Part shown: positions 18,564 through 28,101 of the stretch, piece by piece
Layout of the letters: each line of letters begins with the position of its first letter
How positions within the stretch are numbered: the first letter of the stretch is position 1
Assembly: GCA_020859945.1 (NCBI GenBank)
Contig: JAJBVG010000073.1
Span: 23,770-87,769, forward strand
Origin: Clostridiales bacterium
Lineage (GTDB): Bacteria > Bacillota > Clostridia > Oscillospirales > Oscillospiraceae
Direction: 5' to 3'
Length of the DNA: 64,000 nt
Notes under the pieces: generated by a model
Seen by the model: only the letters and a program-made list of their open reading frames with translations
The model's database searches: none
Told to the model about the DNA's origin: nothing
Translations under genes and position numbers: made by a program

Positions 18564-19727
18564 ATGAAAAAGCTCATCGCGCTGTTTATGGCCATGGCTA
18601 TGGTGTTCTCCCTGGCCGCCTGCGGCAGCAGCTCCAGCAGCTCTGACGCCGACACCACCAGCGACACCAGCGCCGCCGCGGACGCCACCGCCACCAACAC
18701 CGACTACCGTGTGGCCATGATCACCGACTACGGCGACATCACCGACCAGTCCTTCAACCAGACCACCTACGAGGCCTGCAAGGAGTACTGCGCCGACAAC
18801 GGCCTGGACTTCATCTACTACAAGCCCGACTCCGACTCCGACGCTGACCGTGTCGCCATGGTCGAGAAGGCCGTCGACGAGGGTTACAACGTGGTCGTGA
18901 TGCCCGGCTACGCCTTCGCCCCCACCATCGAAGCCACCGCTGAGGACTATTCCGACATCACCTTCATCGCCCTGGACGTCAGCTCCAGCGACTTCAGCGA
19001 AGGCTATGAGCTGCCCTCCAACGTCTACTGCGCTGTTTACCAGGAAGAGCTGGCCGGTTACATGGCCGGTGTCGCCGCTGTCAAGCTGGGCTACACCCAT
19101 CTGGGCTTCCTGGGCGGCATGGCTGTCCCCGCTGTTATCCGCTATGGCTATGGCTTCGTGCTGGGCGCTGACGCCGCCGCTGCCGAGCTGGGCACCGACG
19201 TGACCGTCGAGTATGTCTACGGCAACCAGTTCTCCGGCGACTCCGACATCACCGCTTACATGGACAGCTGGTATCAGAACCTGGGCGTCGAAGTGGTCTT
19301 TGCCTGCGGCGGCTCCATCTACACCTCCGCCTGTGAATCCGCCGCCAAGGTGGACGGCAAGGTCATCGGCGTGGACACCGACCAGGCTGAGCTGATCGAC
19401 GGCACCTACGGCGAGGGCATGACCGTTACCTCCGCCATGAAGGGCCTGGCCACCACCGTTAAGGATATGCTGGACGAGGTCGTGGCCGGCAACTTCGCTG
19501 AGTACGGCGGCCAGATCGCCACTCTGGGCCTGGTCTCCGGCGACGACGTGGAAGCCAACTATGTCCAGCTCCCCACCGCCTCCACTCAGTGGGCCGACGG
19601 CTTCACCGAGGACGACTATGCGGCCCTGGTCAGCGATATGTATGACGGCACCATCACCGTCTCCAACGACACCACCACCGAGCCTGAGGTCTCCATCACC
19701 GTCAACTACTACGGCAACGTCAAGTAA
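18564..19727 (+). CDS. BMP-family ABC transporter substrate-binding lipoprotein (nucleoside type)
   Basis: Lipobox SLAAC; VAMITDYGDITDQSFNQTTYEACKEYC; GFLGGMAVPAVIRYGYGF. Confidence 0.9.
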   Translation: MKKLIALFMAMAMVFSLAACGSSSSSSDADTTSDTSAAADATATNTDYRVAMITDYGDITDQSFNQTTYEACKEYCADNGLDFIYYKPDSDSDADRVAMVEKAVDEGYNVVVMPGYAFAPTIEATAEDYSDITFIALDVSSSDFSEGYELPSNVYCAVYQEELAGYMAGVAAVKLGYTHLGFLGGMAVPAVIRYGYGFVLGADAAAAELGTDVTVEYVYGNQFSGDSDITAYMDSWYQNLGVEVVFACGGSIYTSACESAAKVDGKVIGVDTDQAELIDGTYGEGMTVTSAMKGLATTVKDMLDEVVAGNFAEYGGQIATLGLVSGDDVEANYVQLPTASTQWADGFTEDDYAALVSDMYDGTITVSNDTTTEPEVSITVNYYGNVK

Positions 19728-19739
19728 TCACAATTTACC

Positions 19740-19772
19740 CGAGGCAGGGGCGTTTTCGCCCCTGTCTCTTTT
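19740..19772 (+). terminator. Intercistronic terminator GGCAGGGGCG-TTTT-CGCCCCTGTC + T tract
   Basis: Hairpin followed by TCTTTTTT directly after the BMP lipoprotein gene. Confidence 0.75.
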
Positions 19773-19865
19773 TTCTGTTTTGCGCGGCAGGGCGCATTTC
19801 TTAGCCTTGTAAATTGGATGGCCCAATAACAGCAATATTTCTTTCGGCAAATTTGTCAAATTTGT

Positions 19866-19894
19866 TTGAAAAAGCGCGTAAGTTATAGTATACT
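19866..19894 (+). promoter_or_regulatory. Promoter TTGAAA-17-TATACT upstream of ABC ATPase
   Basis: TTGAAA 19866-19871, 17-nt spacer, TATACT 19889-19894. Confidence 0.6.
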
Positions 19895-19959
19895 GAAAGA
19901 CAACAACCGGGTTAAGGCCCGAAGAATCATGAGGAAGCTCTGCTTCAATGGCCTTGGAT

Positions 19960-20085
19960 GGCTGGGCGAGCAGATTTTGTGCAAATCGAGGCGCAGAATC
20001 GCAGGAATACTTTGTGTATTTCAAGATTCTGCAACGAAGAGTTGCGCGAAATATGCCGTCCAGACGCCGAGAGTTATTGAATCAG
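19960..20085 (+). repeat. Structured repeat copy 1 (conserved hairpin 19993-20032) in the ABC transporter leader
   Basis: Homologous to reverse strand of 63183-63344; hairpin GCAGAATC-GCAGG-AATAC-TTTGT-GTATT-TCAA-GATTCTGC. Confidence 0.7.
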
Positions 20086-20119
20086 AGGTTCCTACTAAAA
20101 AAGAGGGAGGTCGAAAGCT

Positions 20120-21661
20120 TTGGAACAGCCATATGCCATTGAAATGCTCCACATCACCAAGCGTTTTCCGGGCATCATCGCCAACGATGACATCACGCTC
20201 CAGCTGAGAAAGGGCGAGATCCACGCGCTGCTTGGCGAAAACGGCGCGGGGAAATCCACCCTGATGAGCGTCCTGTTCGGCTTGTACCAGGCGGAGGAAG
20301 GCATTATCAAAAAGGACGGCAAGGAGGTCCAAATCAAGGACCCCAACGACGCCAACGATTTGGGCATCGGCATGGTGCATCAGCACTTTAAGCTGGTGGA
20401 ATGTTTCTCCGTACTGGACAACATCATTTTGGGCGTGGAGCCAACCACCAAGGGCGGCGTGCTGCAAAAGGCCGAGGCGCGAAAGAAAATCATCGCCCTG
20501 TCCGACAAATACGGCCTGAAAGTGGACCCCGACGCCATGGTCGAGGACATCACCGTGGGTATGCAGCAGCGCACCGAGATCATGAAAATGCTCTACCGGG
20601 ACAACGAGATCCTCATCTTCGACGAGCCGACGGCGGTGCTGACGCCCCAGGAGATCGAAGAGCTGATGCAGATCATGCGCAACCTGGCCGCCGAGGGCAA
20701 GAGCATCCTGTTCATCTCTCACAAGCTCAACGAAATCATGGAGGTGGCCGACCGCTGCACCGTCCTGCGCAAGGGCAAGTACATCGGCACCATCGACATC
20801 GCCAACACCACCCGGGAGGAGCTGTCCCGCATGATGGTGGGCCGTGACGTGGAGTTCGTGGTGCAGAAGGACGAGGCCAAGCCCGGCGACGTGATTTTGG
20901 ACGTGCAGGGCCTGACCGTTGCCTCCAAAGCCCACAGCAACAACGCCGTCAAGAACGTCTCCTTCCAGGTCCATGCGGGCGAAATCGTCTGCATCGCCGG
21001 TATCGACGGCAACGGCCAGACCGAGCTGGTCTACGGCCTGACCGGTCTGGAGCCGGTCAGCTCCGGCACCGTCAAGCTGGAGGGGCAGGACATCACCCAC
21101 GCCCCCATCCGCAAACGCTCCACCATGGGCATGAGCCACATCCCCGAGGACCGGCACAAGCACGGTTTGGTGCTGGACTACTCTCTGGAGTACAACATGG
21201 TCCTCCAGCGGTACTTCGAGCCGGAGTTCGTCAGCAAGGCGGGCTTCCTGAAACAGGGGGCCATCCGCAGCTACGCCGAGCGGCTCATTGGCGAATATGA
21301 CGTGCGCAGCGGCCAGGGCCCCATCACCATCGCCCGCAGCATGTCCGGCGGCAACCAGCAGAAGGCCATCATCGCCCGGGAGATCGACAAGGACCCCGAG
21401 CTGTTGATCGCCGTCCAGCCCACCCGCGGCCTGGACGTGGGCGCCATCGAGTACATCCACAAGCAGATCGTCGCCACCCGGGACGCCGGAAAGGGCGTGC
21501 TGCTGGTCAGCCTGGAGCTGGACGAGGTCATGTCCCTGTCGGACCGCATCCTGGTCATGTACGAGGGCGAAATCGTCGGCGAGCTGAACCCCAAGACCAC
21601 CACCGTGGAAGAGATGGGCCTGTACATGGCCGGCGCAAAGAGGGGGGCGACAAGCGCATGA
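20120..21661 (+). CDS. Nucleoside/simple-sugar type ABC transporter ATP-binding protein (two ABC domains)
   Basis: GENGAGKSTLMSVLFGLYQ; second domain GIDGNGQTELVYGLTG; SGGNQQKAIIAREI. Confidence 0.9.
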   Translation: MEQPYAIEMLHITKRFPGIIANDDITLQLRKGEIHALLGENGAGKSTLMSVLFGLYQAEEGIIKKDGKEVQIKDPNDANDLGIGMVHQHFKLVECFSVLDNIILGVEPTTKGGVLQKAEARKKIIALSDKYGLKVDPDAMVEDITVGMQQRTEIMKMLYRDNEILIFDEPTAVLTPQEIEELMQIMRNLAAEGKSILFISHKLNEIMEVADRCTVLRKGKYIGTIDIANTTREELSRMMVGRDVEFVVQKDEAKPGDVILDVQGLTVASKAHSNNAVKNVSFQVHAGEIVCIAGIDGNGQTELVYGLTGLEPVSSGTVKLEGQDITHAPIRKRSTMGMSHIPEDRHKHGLVLDYSLEYNMVLQRYFEPEFVSKAGFLKQGAIRSYAERLIGEYDVRSGQGPITIARSMSGGNQQKAIIAREIDKDPELLIAVQPTRGLDVGAIEYIHKQIVATRDAGKGVLLVSLELDEVMSLSDRILVMYEGEIVGELNPKTTTVEEMGLYMAGAKRGATSA

Positions 21662-22803
21662 AAAAAGAAAAGACATCTTTGCTGCGCAACGCCGGGGTAC
21701 AGTCCCTGCTGGCCTCGCTGCTGTGCATCCTCATCGGCCTGATCGTGGGTTACATCGTGCTGCTCATCATCGAACCCAGCGGCGCGAATGAGGCCATCAC
21801 CACCATCATCAAGAACTTTTTGACCTACTCCCGCACGGACACCCAGCTCAAGTATCTGGGCAACACCCTGGCTAAGACCGCGCCCCTGCTGCTGTGCAGC
21901 CTGTCGGTGCTGTTCGCCTACAAAGCGGGCCTGTTTAACATCGGCGCCGCCGGTCAGTACGTCATCGGCGCAGGCGCCAGCCTGTACTTCGCCCTGGCCC
22001 TGAACATGCCCTGGTATGTGTGCCTCATCGCGGCCATCATCGCCGGTGCGGTGCTGGGCGCTATCTCCGGCCTGCTCTACGCTTATCGCAACGTGAACGT
22101 GGTCATCTCCTGCATCATGCTCAACTGGATTAGCCTCTACTCCGTCAACACGCTGCTCACCAGCGTGAAGGACTCCACCAGCCCCTACACCCTTCCTCTG
22201 GCCAGCACCAACCCCAGCGCAGTGCTGCCCACCCTGGGTCTGGACAAGCTGTTCAACGGCAACGAGTACGTCACCATCGCCGTCCCGCTGTCCATCATCA
22301 TCGCCATCGTCATCTGGGTCGTTCTGGAAAAGACCAAGATGGGCTACGAGCTGAAGGCCACCGGCTATAACAAAAACGCCGCCAAGTACTGCGGTATGCA
22401 GGAGAAGAAGAACCTGGTCATGACCATGGCCATCTCCGGCGCCCTGGCCAGCATGGGCGCGGCCCTGTACTTCCTGACCGGCTTCGAGCAGTGGTCCTGT
22501 AGCCAGGCGTCCGTGCCTGACATGGGCTTCAACGGCATCGCGGCGGCCTTCCTGGGCGGCCTCAGCCCCCTGGGTTCCATCCTGTCCTCCTTCTTCATCC
22601 AGCACATTTCCAGCGGCGGCGCGTATGTGGATAAGACCATGTACTGCGCTCAGATCTCCGACCTGATTTCCTCCATCATCATCTATGCCTGCGGCTTCGT
22701 GATGTTCTTTAAGTACGTCATGAACAAGCGGATGGACCACTCGGCGGAAAAGAAGGCCGAAAAAGAAGCGTCCAAGGACGAGAAAGGAGGGGCTGAGCAA
22801 TGA
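21658..22803 (+). CDS. ABC transporter permease (nucleoside type)
   Basis: AYKAGLFNIGAAGQYVIGA permease signature; overlaps neighbours by 4 nt. Confidence 0.9.
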   Translation: MKKEKTSLLRNAGVQSLLASLLCILIGLIVGYIVLLIIEPSGANEAITTIIKNFLTYSRTDTQLKYLGNTLAKTAPLLLCSLSVLFAYKAGLFNIGAAGQYVIGAGASLYFALALNMPWYVCLIAAIIAGAVLGAISGLLYAYRNVNVVISCIMLNWISLYSVNTLLTSVKDSTSPYTLPLASTNPSAVLPTLGLDKLFNGNEYVTIAVPLSIIIAIVIWVVLEKTKMGYELKATGYNKNAAKYCGMQEKKNLVMTMAISGALASMGAALYFLTGFEQWSCSQASVPDMGFNGIAAAFLGGLSPLGSILSSFFIQHISSGGAYVDKTMYCAQISDLISSIIIYACGFVMFFKYVMNKRMDHSAEKKAEKEASKDEKGGAEQ

Positions 22804-23738
22804 TCCTGCTGCTGCAATATACGCTGATTTTCGCGTCGGTCCTGATGCTGGTGGCCCTGGGCGGCTGCTTCTCCGAACACTCCGGCATCGTCAACATCGG
22901 TCTGGAGGGCATCATGGTCATGGGCGCCCTGGGCGGCGCTCTGGTAATGAAATTCCTGCCCAACCTGCCCGCTCCCCTGATGATTCTGTTGGTAGTGGTC
23001 TGCTCCATGGCCTTGGGCACGGTGTACTCCCTGTTGCTGGCCGTGGCCGCCATCAACTTCCAGGCGGACCAGACCCTGGTGGGCACCGCCATGAACCTGT
23101 TGGGCACTGCCGCCGCCACGGTCTTTGTCAAGGCCATGAACACGGCGGAGAGCGTGGACAACGTCTCCTCCATCATCCAGTACGTCAACCAGAAGAAGGC
23201 CCTCGTGGTCTACATCGGCAAGTTCGAGTTCAACTGGTTCATGCTCATCGCGGTGGTGCTGCTGATCCTCTCCTACTTCATCCTCTACAAGACCCAGTTC
23301 GGCCTGCGGCTGATGGCCTGCGGCGAACACCCCCAGGCGGCGGACTCTGTGGGCATCAACGTCTACAAAATGCGCTATGCCGGTGTGCTCATCTCCGGTA
23401 TGCTGGGCGGCCTGGGCGGTATCGTCTACATCACCGCCGGCGTCAGCGAGTGGAAGTTTGAAAACGGCGTGGCGGGCTTCGGTTTCCTGGCTTTGGCCGT
23501 TATGATCTTCGGCCAGTGGAAACCCCACAACATCGCTCTGGCGGCGCTGCTGTTTGGTATGCTCCGCGCCCTGTCCAACGTGTACACCGCGTTTGACTTC
23601 CTGGCAGCCCTGAACCTGCCCGGCAACCTCTACAACATGCTGCCCTACATCATCTGCCTGGTGGTGCTGGCGTTCACCTCCAAGAACTCCAGAGCGCCCA
23701 AGGCCGAAGGTATCCCCTACGACAAGGGACAACGGTAA
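22800..23738 (+). CDS. ABC transporter permease (nucleoside type)
   Basis: GIVNIGLEGIMVMGALGGALV; GVNPQAADSVGIN-like EHPQAADSVGINVYKMRYAGV. Confidence 0.9.
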   Translation: MILLLQYTLIFASVLMLVALGGCFSEHSGIVNIGLEGIMVMGALGGALVMKFLPNLPAPLMILLVVVCSMALGTVYSLLLAVAAINFQADQTLVGTAMNLLGTAAATVFVKAMNTAESVDNVSSIIQYVNQKKALVVYIGKFEFNWFMLIAVVLLILSYFILYKTQFGLRLMACGEHPQAADSVGINVYKMRYAGVLISGMLGGLGGIVYITAGVSEWKFENGVAGFGFLALAVMIFGQWKPHNIALAALLFGMLRALSNVYTAFDFLAALNLPGNLYNMLPYIICLVVLAFTSKNSRAPKAEGIPYDKGQR

Positions 23739-23889
23739 TTTTCGCACCATTTTACAAAAAACAACACATAACTCCATCGCGCCCCGCGTCCCCTTCGGAC
23801 GCGGGGTTGCCCAAAATCCGCGCCTGCCGCTGGGCGCAGGGTTCACACCAAATTTCGCATCAACAGCGGCAAAAGGGGGATGAACTGCC

Positions 23890-25191
23890 ATGCGCATGAC
23901 AGACCTGATCGAATCCAAAAAAGCGGGCCAGGCCCTGACCGAAGCGGAAATTCGCTGGATGATCCGCGGCTACACCGACGGAGACATCCCGGACTACCAG
24001 ATGGCGGCCATGGCAATGGCCATCTGCTGGCAGGGGATGGACGACGACGAGACCGCCGTCCTCACCGACGCCATGCTCCACAGCGGCGACACGGTGGACC
24101 TCTCCGCCTTCGGTCCCCTGACCGTGGACAAGCACTCCACCGGCGGCGTGGGCGACAAGACCACCCTCATCGTGGCCCCGGTGGTGGCGTCCCTGGGCGG
24201 ACGGCTGGCCAAAATGTCCGGCCGGGGACTGGGACACACCGGCGGCACCATCGACAAGTTGGAATCCATCCCCGGCTTCCGCACCGAACTGTCCGCGGAG
24301 GAATTTCTCCGGGTGGTGGAAGAGGTAGGTGTGGCCGTCATCGGTCAGACCGGCAACCTCTGCCCCGCCGACAAAAAGCTCTACGCCCTGCGGGACGTCA
24401 CCGGAACGGTGGGCAGTCTGCCCCTTATCGCCTCCTCTATCATGTCCAAAAAGCTGGCGGCAGGGGCAAAATCCATCGTTTTGGACGTGAAAATCGGCTC
24501 CGGCGCGTTCATGAAAACCGAGGCCGAGGGGCGGCAGCTGGCCGAAACGATGGTGGCCCTGGGCCGGGGACATGGCCGCAACACGGCGGCGCTGCTGACC
24601 AACATGGATGTCCCCCTGGGCCATGCCGTGGGTAACGCCCTGGAGGTTCGGGAGGCAGCGGAGCTGCTGCAAGGGAAGGGCGACAGCGACCTGAAAACGC
24701 TGTGCGTGGCCCTGTCCGCCACGCTGCTCTCCCTGTGCCACGGCTGGAGCCGGGAGGAGGCAGAGGCGCGGGTGCTGGACTGCATCGCCAGCGGCGCGGC
24801 CTTCGAGACCCTCTGCCGCTGGGCGGAGGCCCAGGGCGGCGATTCCTCGGTGCTGCGGGACCTGTCCCTGCTGCCCCAGGCGGCTCACGTCCGCCCGGTT
24901 TACGCTGACCGCTCCGGCTGGATCACCCATATGGACGCCAAACAAATCGGTGAGGCGTCGGTGGTGCTGGGAGCCGGACGGGTGAAAAAGGGCGACCCCA
25001 TCGACCACGCGGCGGGCATCGTGCTGGCGAAAAAGACCGGCGACGCGGTCTCTGCCGGGGACGTGCTGGCCTGGCTGCACACCAGCCAGCCGGACACGCT
25101 GGACGCCGCCCAGCAGCAGGTGCTCTCCGCTCTGACCATCGGGGAGGAGCAGCCCGCACCCCAAACGTTGATTTACGGCATCGTTCGATAG
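23890..25191 (+). CDS. pdp: Pyrimidine-nucleoside / thymidine phosphorylase
   Basis: DKHSTGGVGDKTTLIVAPVVASLGGRLAKMSGRGLGHTGGTIDKLESIPG. Confidence 0.95.
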   Translation: MRMTDLIESKKAGQALTEAEIRWMIRGYTDGDIPDYQMAAMAMAICWQGMDDDETAVLTDAMLHSGDTVDLSAFGPLTVDKHSTGGVGDKTTLIVAPVVASLGGRLAKMSGRGLGHTGGTIDKLESIPGFRTELSAEEFLRVVEEVGVAVIGQTGNLCPADKKLYALRDVTGTVGSLPLIASSIMSKKLAAGAKSIVLDVKIGSGAFMKTEAEGRQLAETMVALGRGHGRNTAALLTNMDVPLGHAVGNALEVREAAELLQGKGDSDLKTLCVALSATLLSLCHGWSREEAEARVLDCIASGAAFETLCRWAEAQGGDSSVLRDLSLLPQAAHVRPVYADRSGWITHMDAKQIGEASVVLGAGRVKKGDPIDHAAGIVLAKKTGDAVSAGDVLAWLHTSQPDTLDAAQQQVLSALTIGEEQPAPQTLIYGIVR

Positions 25192-25205
25192 GAGGGACGG
25201 CAAAC

Positions 25206-25850
25206 ATGGAACGCCCAATGGTGATCGGCATTGCCGGCGGCAGCGGCAAAACCACCCTGGTGGAGGCGTTGATGGCCTACTTCGGGGAGGACATCACCCT
25301 GCTGAGCCACGACAACTATTACCGCGCCCATGACGACATGACCTATGAGGAGCGCTGTGCGCTGAACTACGACCACCCCGACGCTTTCGAGACGGCGCTG
25401 ATGGTCCAGCACCTCCAGGAGCTAAAGCAGGGGAGGGGCATCCGCTGCCCGGTTTACGACTACTCCGTCCACAACCGCAGCGGCAAGACGCTGCGGGTCC
25501 AGCCCAGGCCGGTCATTCTGGTGGAGGGCATCCTGATTTTTGCCGACCCGGACCTTTGCCGGGAGATGGACATCAAAATCTTTGTGGACACCGACGCCGA
25601 CGTGCGGCTCTGCCGCCGCATCCGGCGGGACGTCCGGGACCGGGCGCGCTCCGTGGACTCGGTCATCGACCAGTATCTGACCACCGTAAAGCCCATGCAC
25701 GAGCAATTCGTGGAGCCCAGCCGGAAAAATGCCGACCTGGTGGTACCGGAGGGCGGCAAAAACGCGGTGGCGCTGGAGATGATCGTGGAGCGTATCCGCA
25801 AGCATCTGAAAAGTGCGGCGGCGTTTCATGAACCCACCGCCTTAGAATAA
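25206..25850 (+). CDS. udk: Uridine kinase
   Basis: [41 protein letters not shown]. Confidence 0.95.
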   Translation: MERPMVIGIAGGSGKTTLVEALMAYFGEDITLLSHDNYYRAHDDMTYEERCALNYDHPDAFETALMVQHLQELKQGRGIRCPVYDYSVHNRSGKTLRVQPRPVILVEGILIFADPDLCREMDIKIFVDTDADVRLCRRIRRDVRDRARSVDSVIDQYLTTVKPMHEQFVEPSRKNADLVVPEGGKNAVALEMIVERIRKHLKSAAAFHEPTALE

Positions 25851-25894
25851 CAAAAGCGGCATTTCTGCGCCGCACAAGGAAAGGACAAACCACT

Positions 25895-26554
25895 ATGGAT
25901 TACAATGAGATTCTCCGCCACGTAGACCACACCCTGCTGCGGCAGGACGCCTCCTGGGAGGAAATTCAGACGATTTGCGACGACGCGGTACGCTATCAAA
26001 CCGCCAGCATCTGTATCCCGCCCTCTTACGTCCGCCGCTGCGCGGAGTATCTGGCGGGCCGGGTGCGGGTCTGCACCGTCATCGGCTTCCCCAACGGCTA
26101 CAACACCACCGCCGTCAAAGCCTTTGAAGCGGCGGATGCTGCCGACGGCGGCGCGGACGAAATCGACATGGTCATCAACCTGGGCTGGGTCAAGGACGGC
26201 CTGTGGAACCTGGTGCTGAACGAAATTCAGTCCGTCAAGGCGGCCTGCCGGGGCAAGACCCTGAAAGTCATCATCGAGACCTGCCTGCTCACCGAAGAGG
26301 AAAAGGTGCGCATGTGCGCCATCGTCACCGAGGCCGGGGCGGATTACATCAAGACCTCCACCGGCTTCTCCACCGGCGGGGCCACCCGCGAGGACGTGGC
26401 GCTGTTCGCCGCCAACGTGGGACCTGACGTGAAGATCAAGGCCGCAGGCGGCATCTCCAGCCTCCAGGACGCGGAGGACTTCATGGCCCTGGGCGCGGAC
26501 CGATTGGGCACCAGCCGCATCGTCAAGCTGGTCAAGGCGGAAGAGGGGAAATAA
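25895..26554 (+). CDS. deoC: Deoxyribose-phosphate aldolase
   Basis: [56 protein letters not shown]. Confidence 0.95.
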   Translation: MDYNEILRHVDHTLLRQDASWEEIQTICDDAVRYQTASICIPPSYVRRCAEYLAGRVRVCTVIGFPNGYNTTAVKAFEAADAADGGADEIDMVINLGWVKDGLWNLVLNEIQSVKAACRGKTLKVIIETCLLTEEEKVRMCAIVTEAGADYIKTSTGFSTGGATREDVALFAANVGPDVKIKAAGGISSLQDAEDFMALGADRLGTSRIVKLVKAEEGK

Positions 26555-26578
26555 GGCCCCAATTTCATCCATCCGCCT

Positions 26579-26687
26579 GTAGGGGCGGCCCTTACCGTCA
26601 AGCGGTACTTCCGGGGCTTTGCCCCTCCCTGTGGCCGCCCTGGGCAGCGAAGTTCGATTTTTCGGGCGGCCACGGGCCGCCCCTACA
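26579..26687. repeat. MITE-like element with 14-bp perfect terminal inverted repeats TGTAGGGGCGGCCC (family D)
   Basis: 26579-26592 and inverted 26674-26687; second copy 36975-37077, partial near 13373. Confidence 0.8.
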
Positions 26688-26767
26688 AAAAAACGGAGTT
26701 TTTCATCATGTTTTTCTAATCTCTGCGAAACGAACCTGCCCTCTCAAACCTACTCACAAAAACAACA

Positions 26768-26795
26768 AGTCCCGGCCTGGGTGCAGGCCGGGACT
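26768..26795. terminator. Bidirectional terminator AGTCCCGGCCTG-ggtg-CAGGCCGGGACT between convergent genes
   Basis: Perfect 12-bp stem between deoC (+) and ECF gene (-). Confidence 0.8.
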
Positions 26796-26827
26796 GTTCG
26801 TTTCCGGAAAATCAAATGGTAACACGC

Positions 26828-27427
26828 TCACGCGGTAAACTTGTCGCCCCAAATCTGCCGCATGACCCCGGCCTTGGTCAGAGCGGGCCGGAGCAGGGTG
26901 TACACCAGCACGGAGACCACGGTGGAAATGACGGCGTTGATGGAGGTCGCGCCAATGTTCCAGGCCAGGGTCAGGTCGGCGGCGGGCTTGCCCAGAATCA
27001 GCAGCTTGTAGTAGTAGCCCAGCAGCGGGTCAAACACCACATTGAAGGCCAGCCCCGCAATGGCGGCAGCCAGCGCCCAGCCGAAAATCTTCTTCTGGTC
27101 GGTCTGCCGATTGATTTTGCCCAGGCCGTGGGCCACGCCCCCGGAAATCAGGCCGATGCACAGCTTCAAAATGAAGGTCTTGGGGACGTATACAATATAA
27201 ATGGGGTCCAGCAGGTCGCCGATGCTCATGCCGATGGCCCCGGCCAGGCCCCCCAGAGGGCCGCCCAGCAGCAGCGCGCCCAGCACCACCACGGCGTTGC
27301 CCAGGTGGATGGAGGTGGCGTCGCCGCCGGGCAGGGAAATTTTCACCTGCAAAAAGGTAAAGACCACATAGCTCAGGGCCGCGAACAGGCCCACCAGCGC
27401 CAGCCGGTATACTTTGTTTTGTCTCAT
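26828..27427 (-). CDS. ECF transporter S component
   Basis: MRQNKVYRLALVGLFAALSYVVFTFLQVKISLPGGDATSIHLGNAVVVLGALLLGGPLGGLAGAIGMSIGDLLDP; polytopic; downstream of pdxST. Confidence 0.8.
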   Translation of the reverse strand: MRQNKVYRLALVGLFAALSYVVFTFLQVKISLPGGDATSIHLGNAVVVLGALLLGGPLGGLAGAIGMSIGDLLDPIYIVYVPKTFILKLCIGLISGGVAHGLGKINRQTDQKKIFGWALAAAIAGLAFNVVFDPLLGYYYKLLILGKPAADLTLAWNIGATSINAVISTVVSVLVYTLLRPALTKAGVMRQIWGDKFTA

Positions 27428-27529
27428 CGTTGGTTCCTCTTTTCTCAATAAATCGTGGTTCCGTGTAAAAAAGTTGTATTACACTGGGCAAAAGTGCTGA
27501 CAAAACGGCAACCACTCGCTCACTAAAAG

Positions 27530-28099
27530 CTAACAGCTCACACGCGCCAGCGCAAGTAGCCGCCGATGTACCGTCAAATCATCGGTCAGCTCCGGGTGGA
27601 ACGCCGTGGCGATTTGATTGCCCTGCTGGGCGGCGACGATGCGCCCGTCCACCTGGGCCAGCGGCTCCGCCTCCGGCCCCACCGCCGCGATGTACGGGGC
27701 GCGGATGAACACCAGCGGAATGCTCTCGCCCCCGGCGAAGGGGGCCTCTCCGGAAAAGCTGCCCAGTTGCCGCCCGTAAGCGTTGCGCACCGCCCGGATG
27801 TCCATGGTGCCGAAGCAGGGCTGACCGCCCTCCACGGATTGGGCCAGCAAAATCAGCCCGGCGCAGGTGCCCAGCACCGGCAGACCCTCCTGAATCATCG
27901 CTTTCAGCGGCTGATACAGGTCCAGCTCCCGGAGCAGCTTGTTCATAACGGTGCTTTCCCCGCCGGGGAGAATAAGGCCGTTCATGGGGCGTTCCAGGTC
28001 CCGCCGCTGGCGGATTTCAAAGTGTTCCGCCCCCAGCCGGTCCAGCATAGCCCCGTGTTCCGCGAAAGCGCCCTGGAGCGCCAAAATGCCGATTGCCAT
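27530..28099 (-). CDS. pdxT: Pyridoxal 5'-phosphate synthase glutaminase subunit PdxT
   Basis: MAIGILALQGAFAEHGAML; GLILPGGESTVM; GTCAGLILLA; TAFHPEL. Confidence 0.97.
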   Translation of the reverse strand: MAIGILALQGAFAEHGAMLDRLGAEHFEIRQRRDLERPMNGLILPGGESTVMNKLLRELDLYQPLKAMIQEGLPVLGTCAGLILLAQSVEGGQPCFGTMDIRAVRNAYGRQLGSFSGEAPFAGGESIPLVFIRAPYIAAVGPEAEPLAQVDGRIVAAQQGNQIATAFHPELTDDLTVHRRLLALARVSC

Positions 28100-28101
28100 G
28101 C

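Noticed and set aside
19866-20207. 113-aa ORF across the ABC transporter leader
   Set aside because: Overlaps promoter, structured repeat and the true ABC gene start. Comparison with the second repeat copy shows helix rather than codon conservation.
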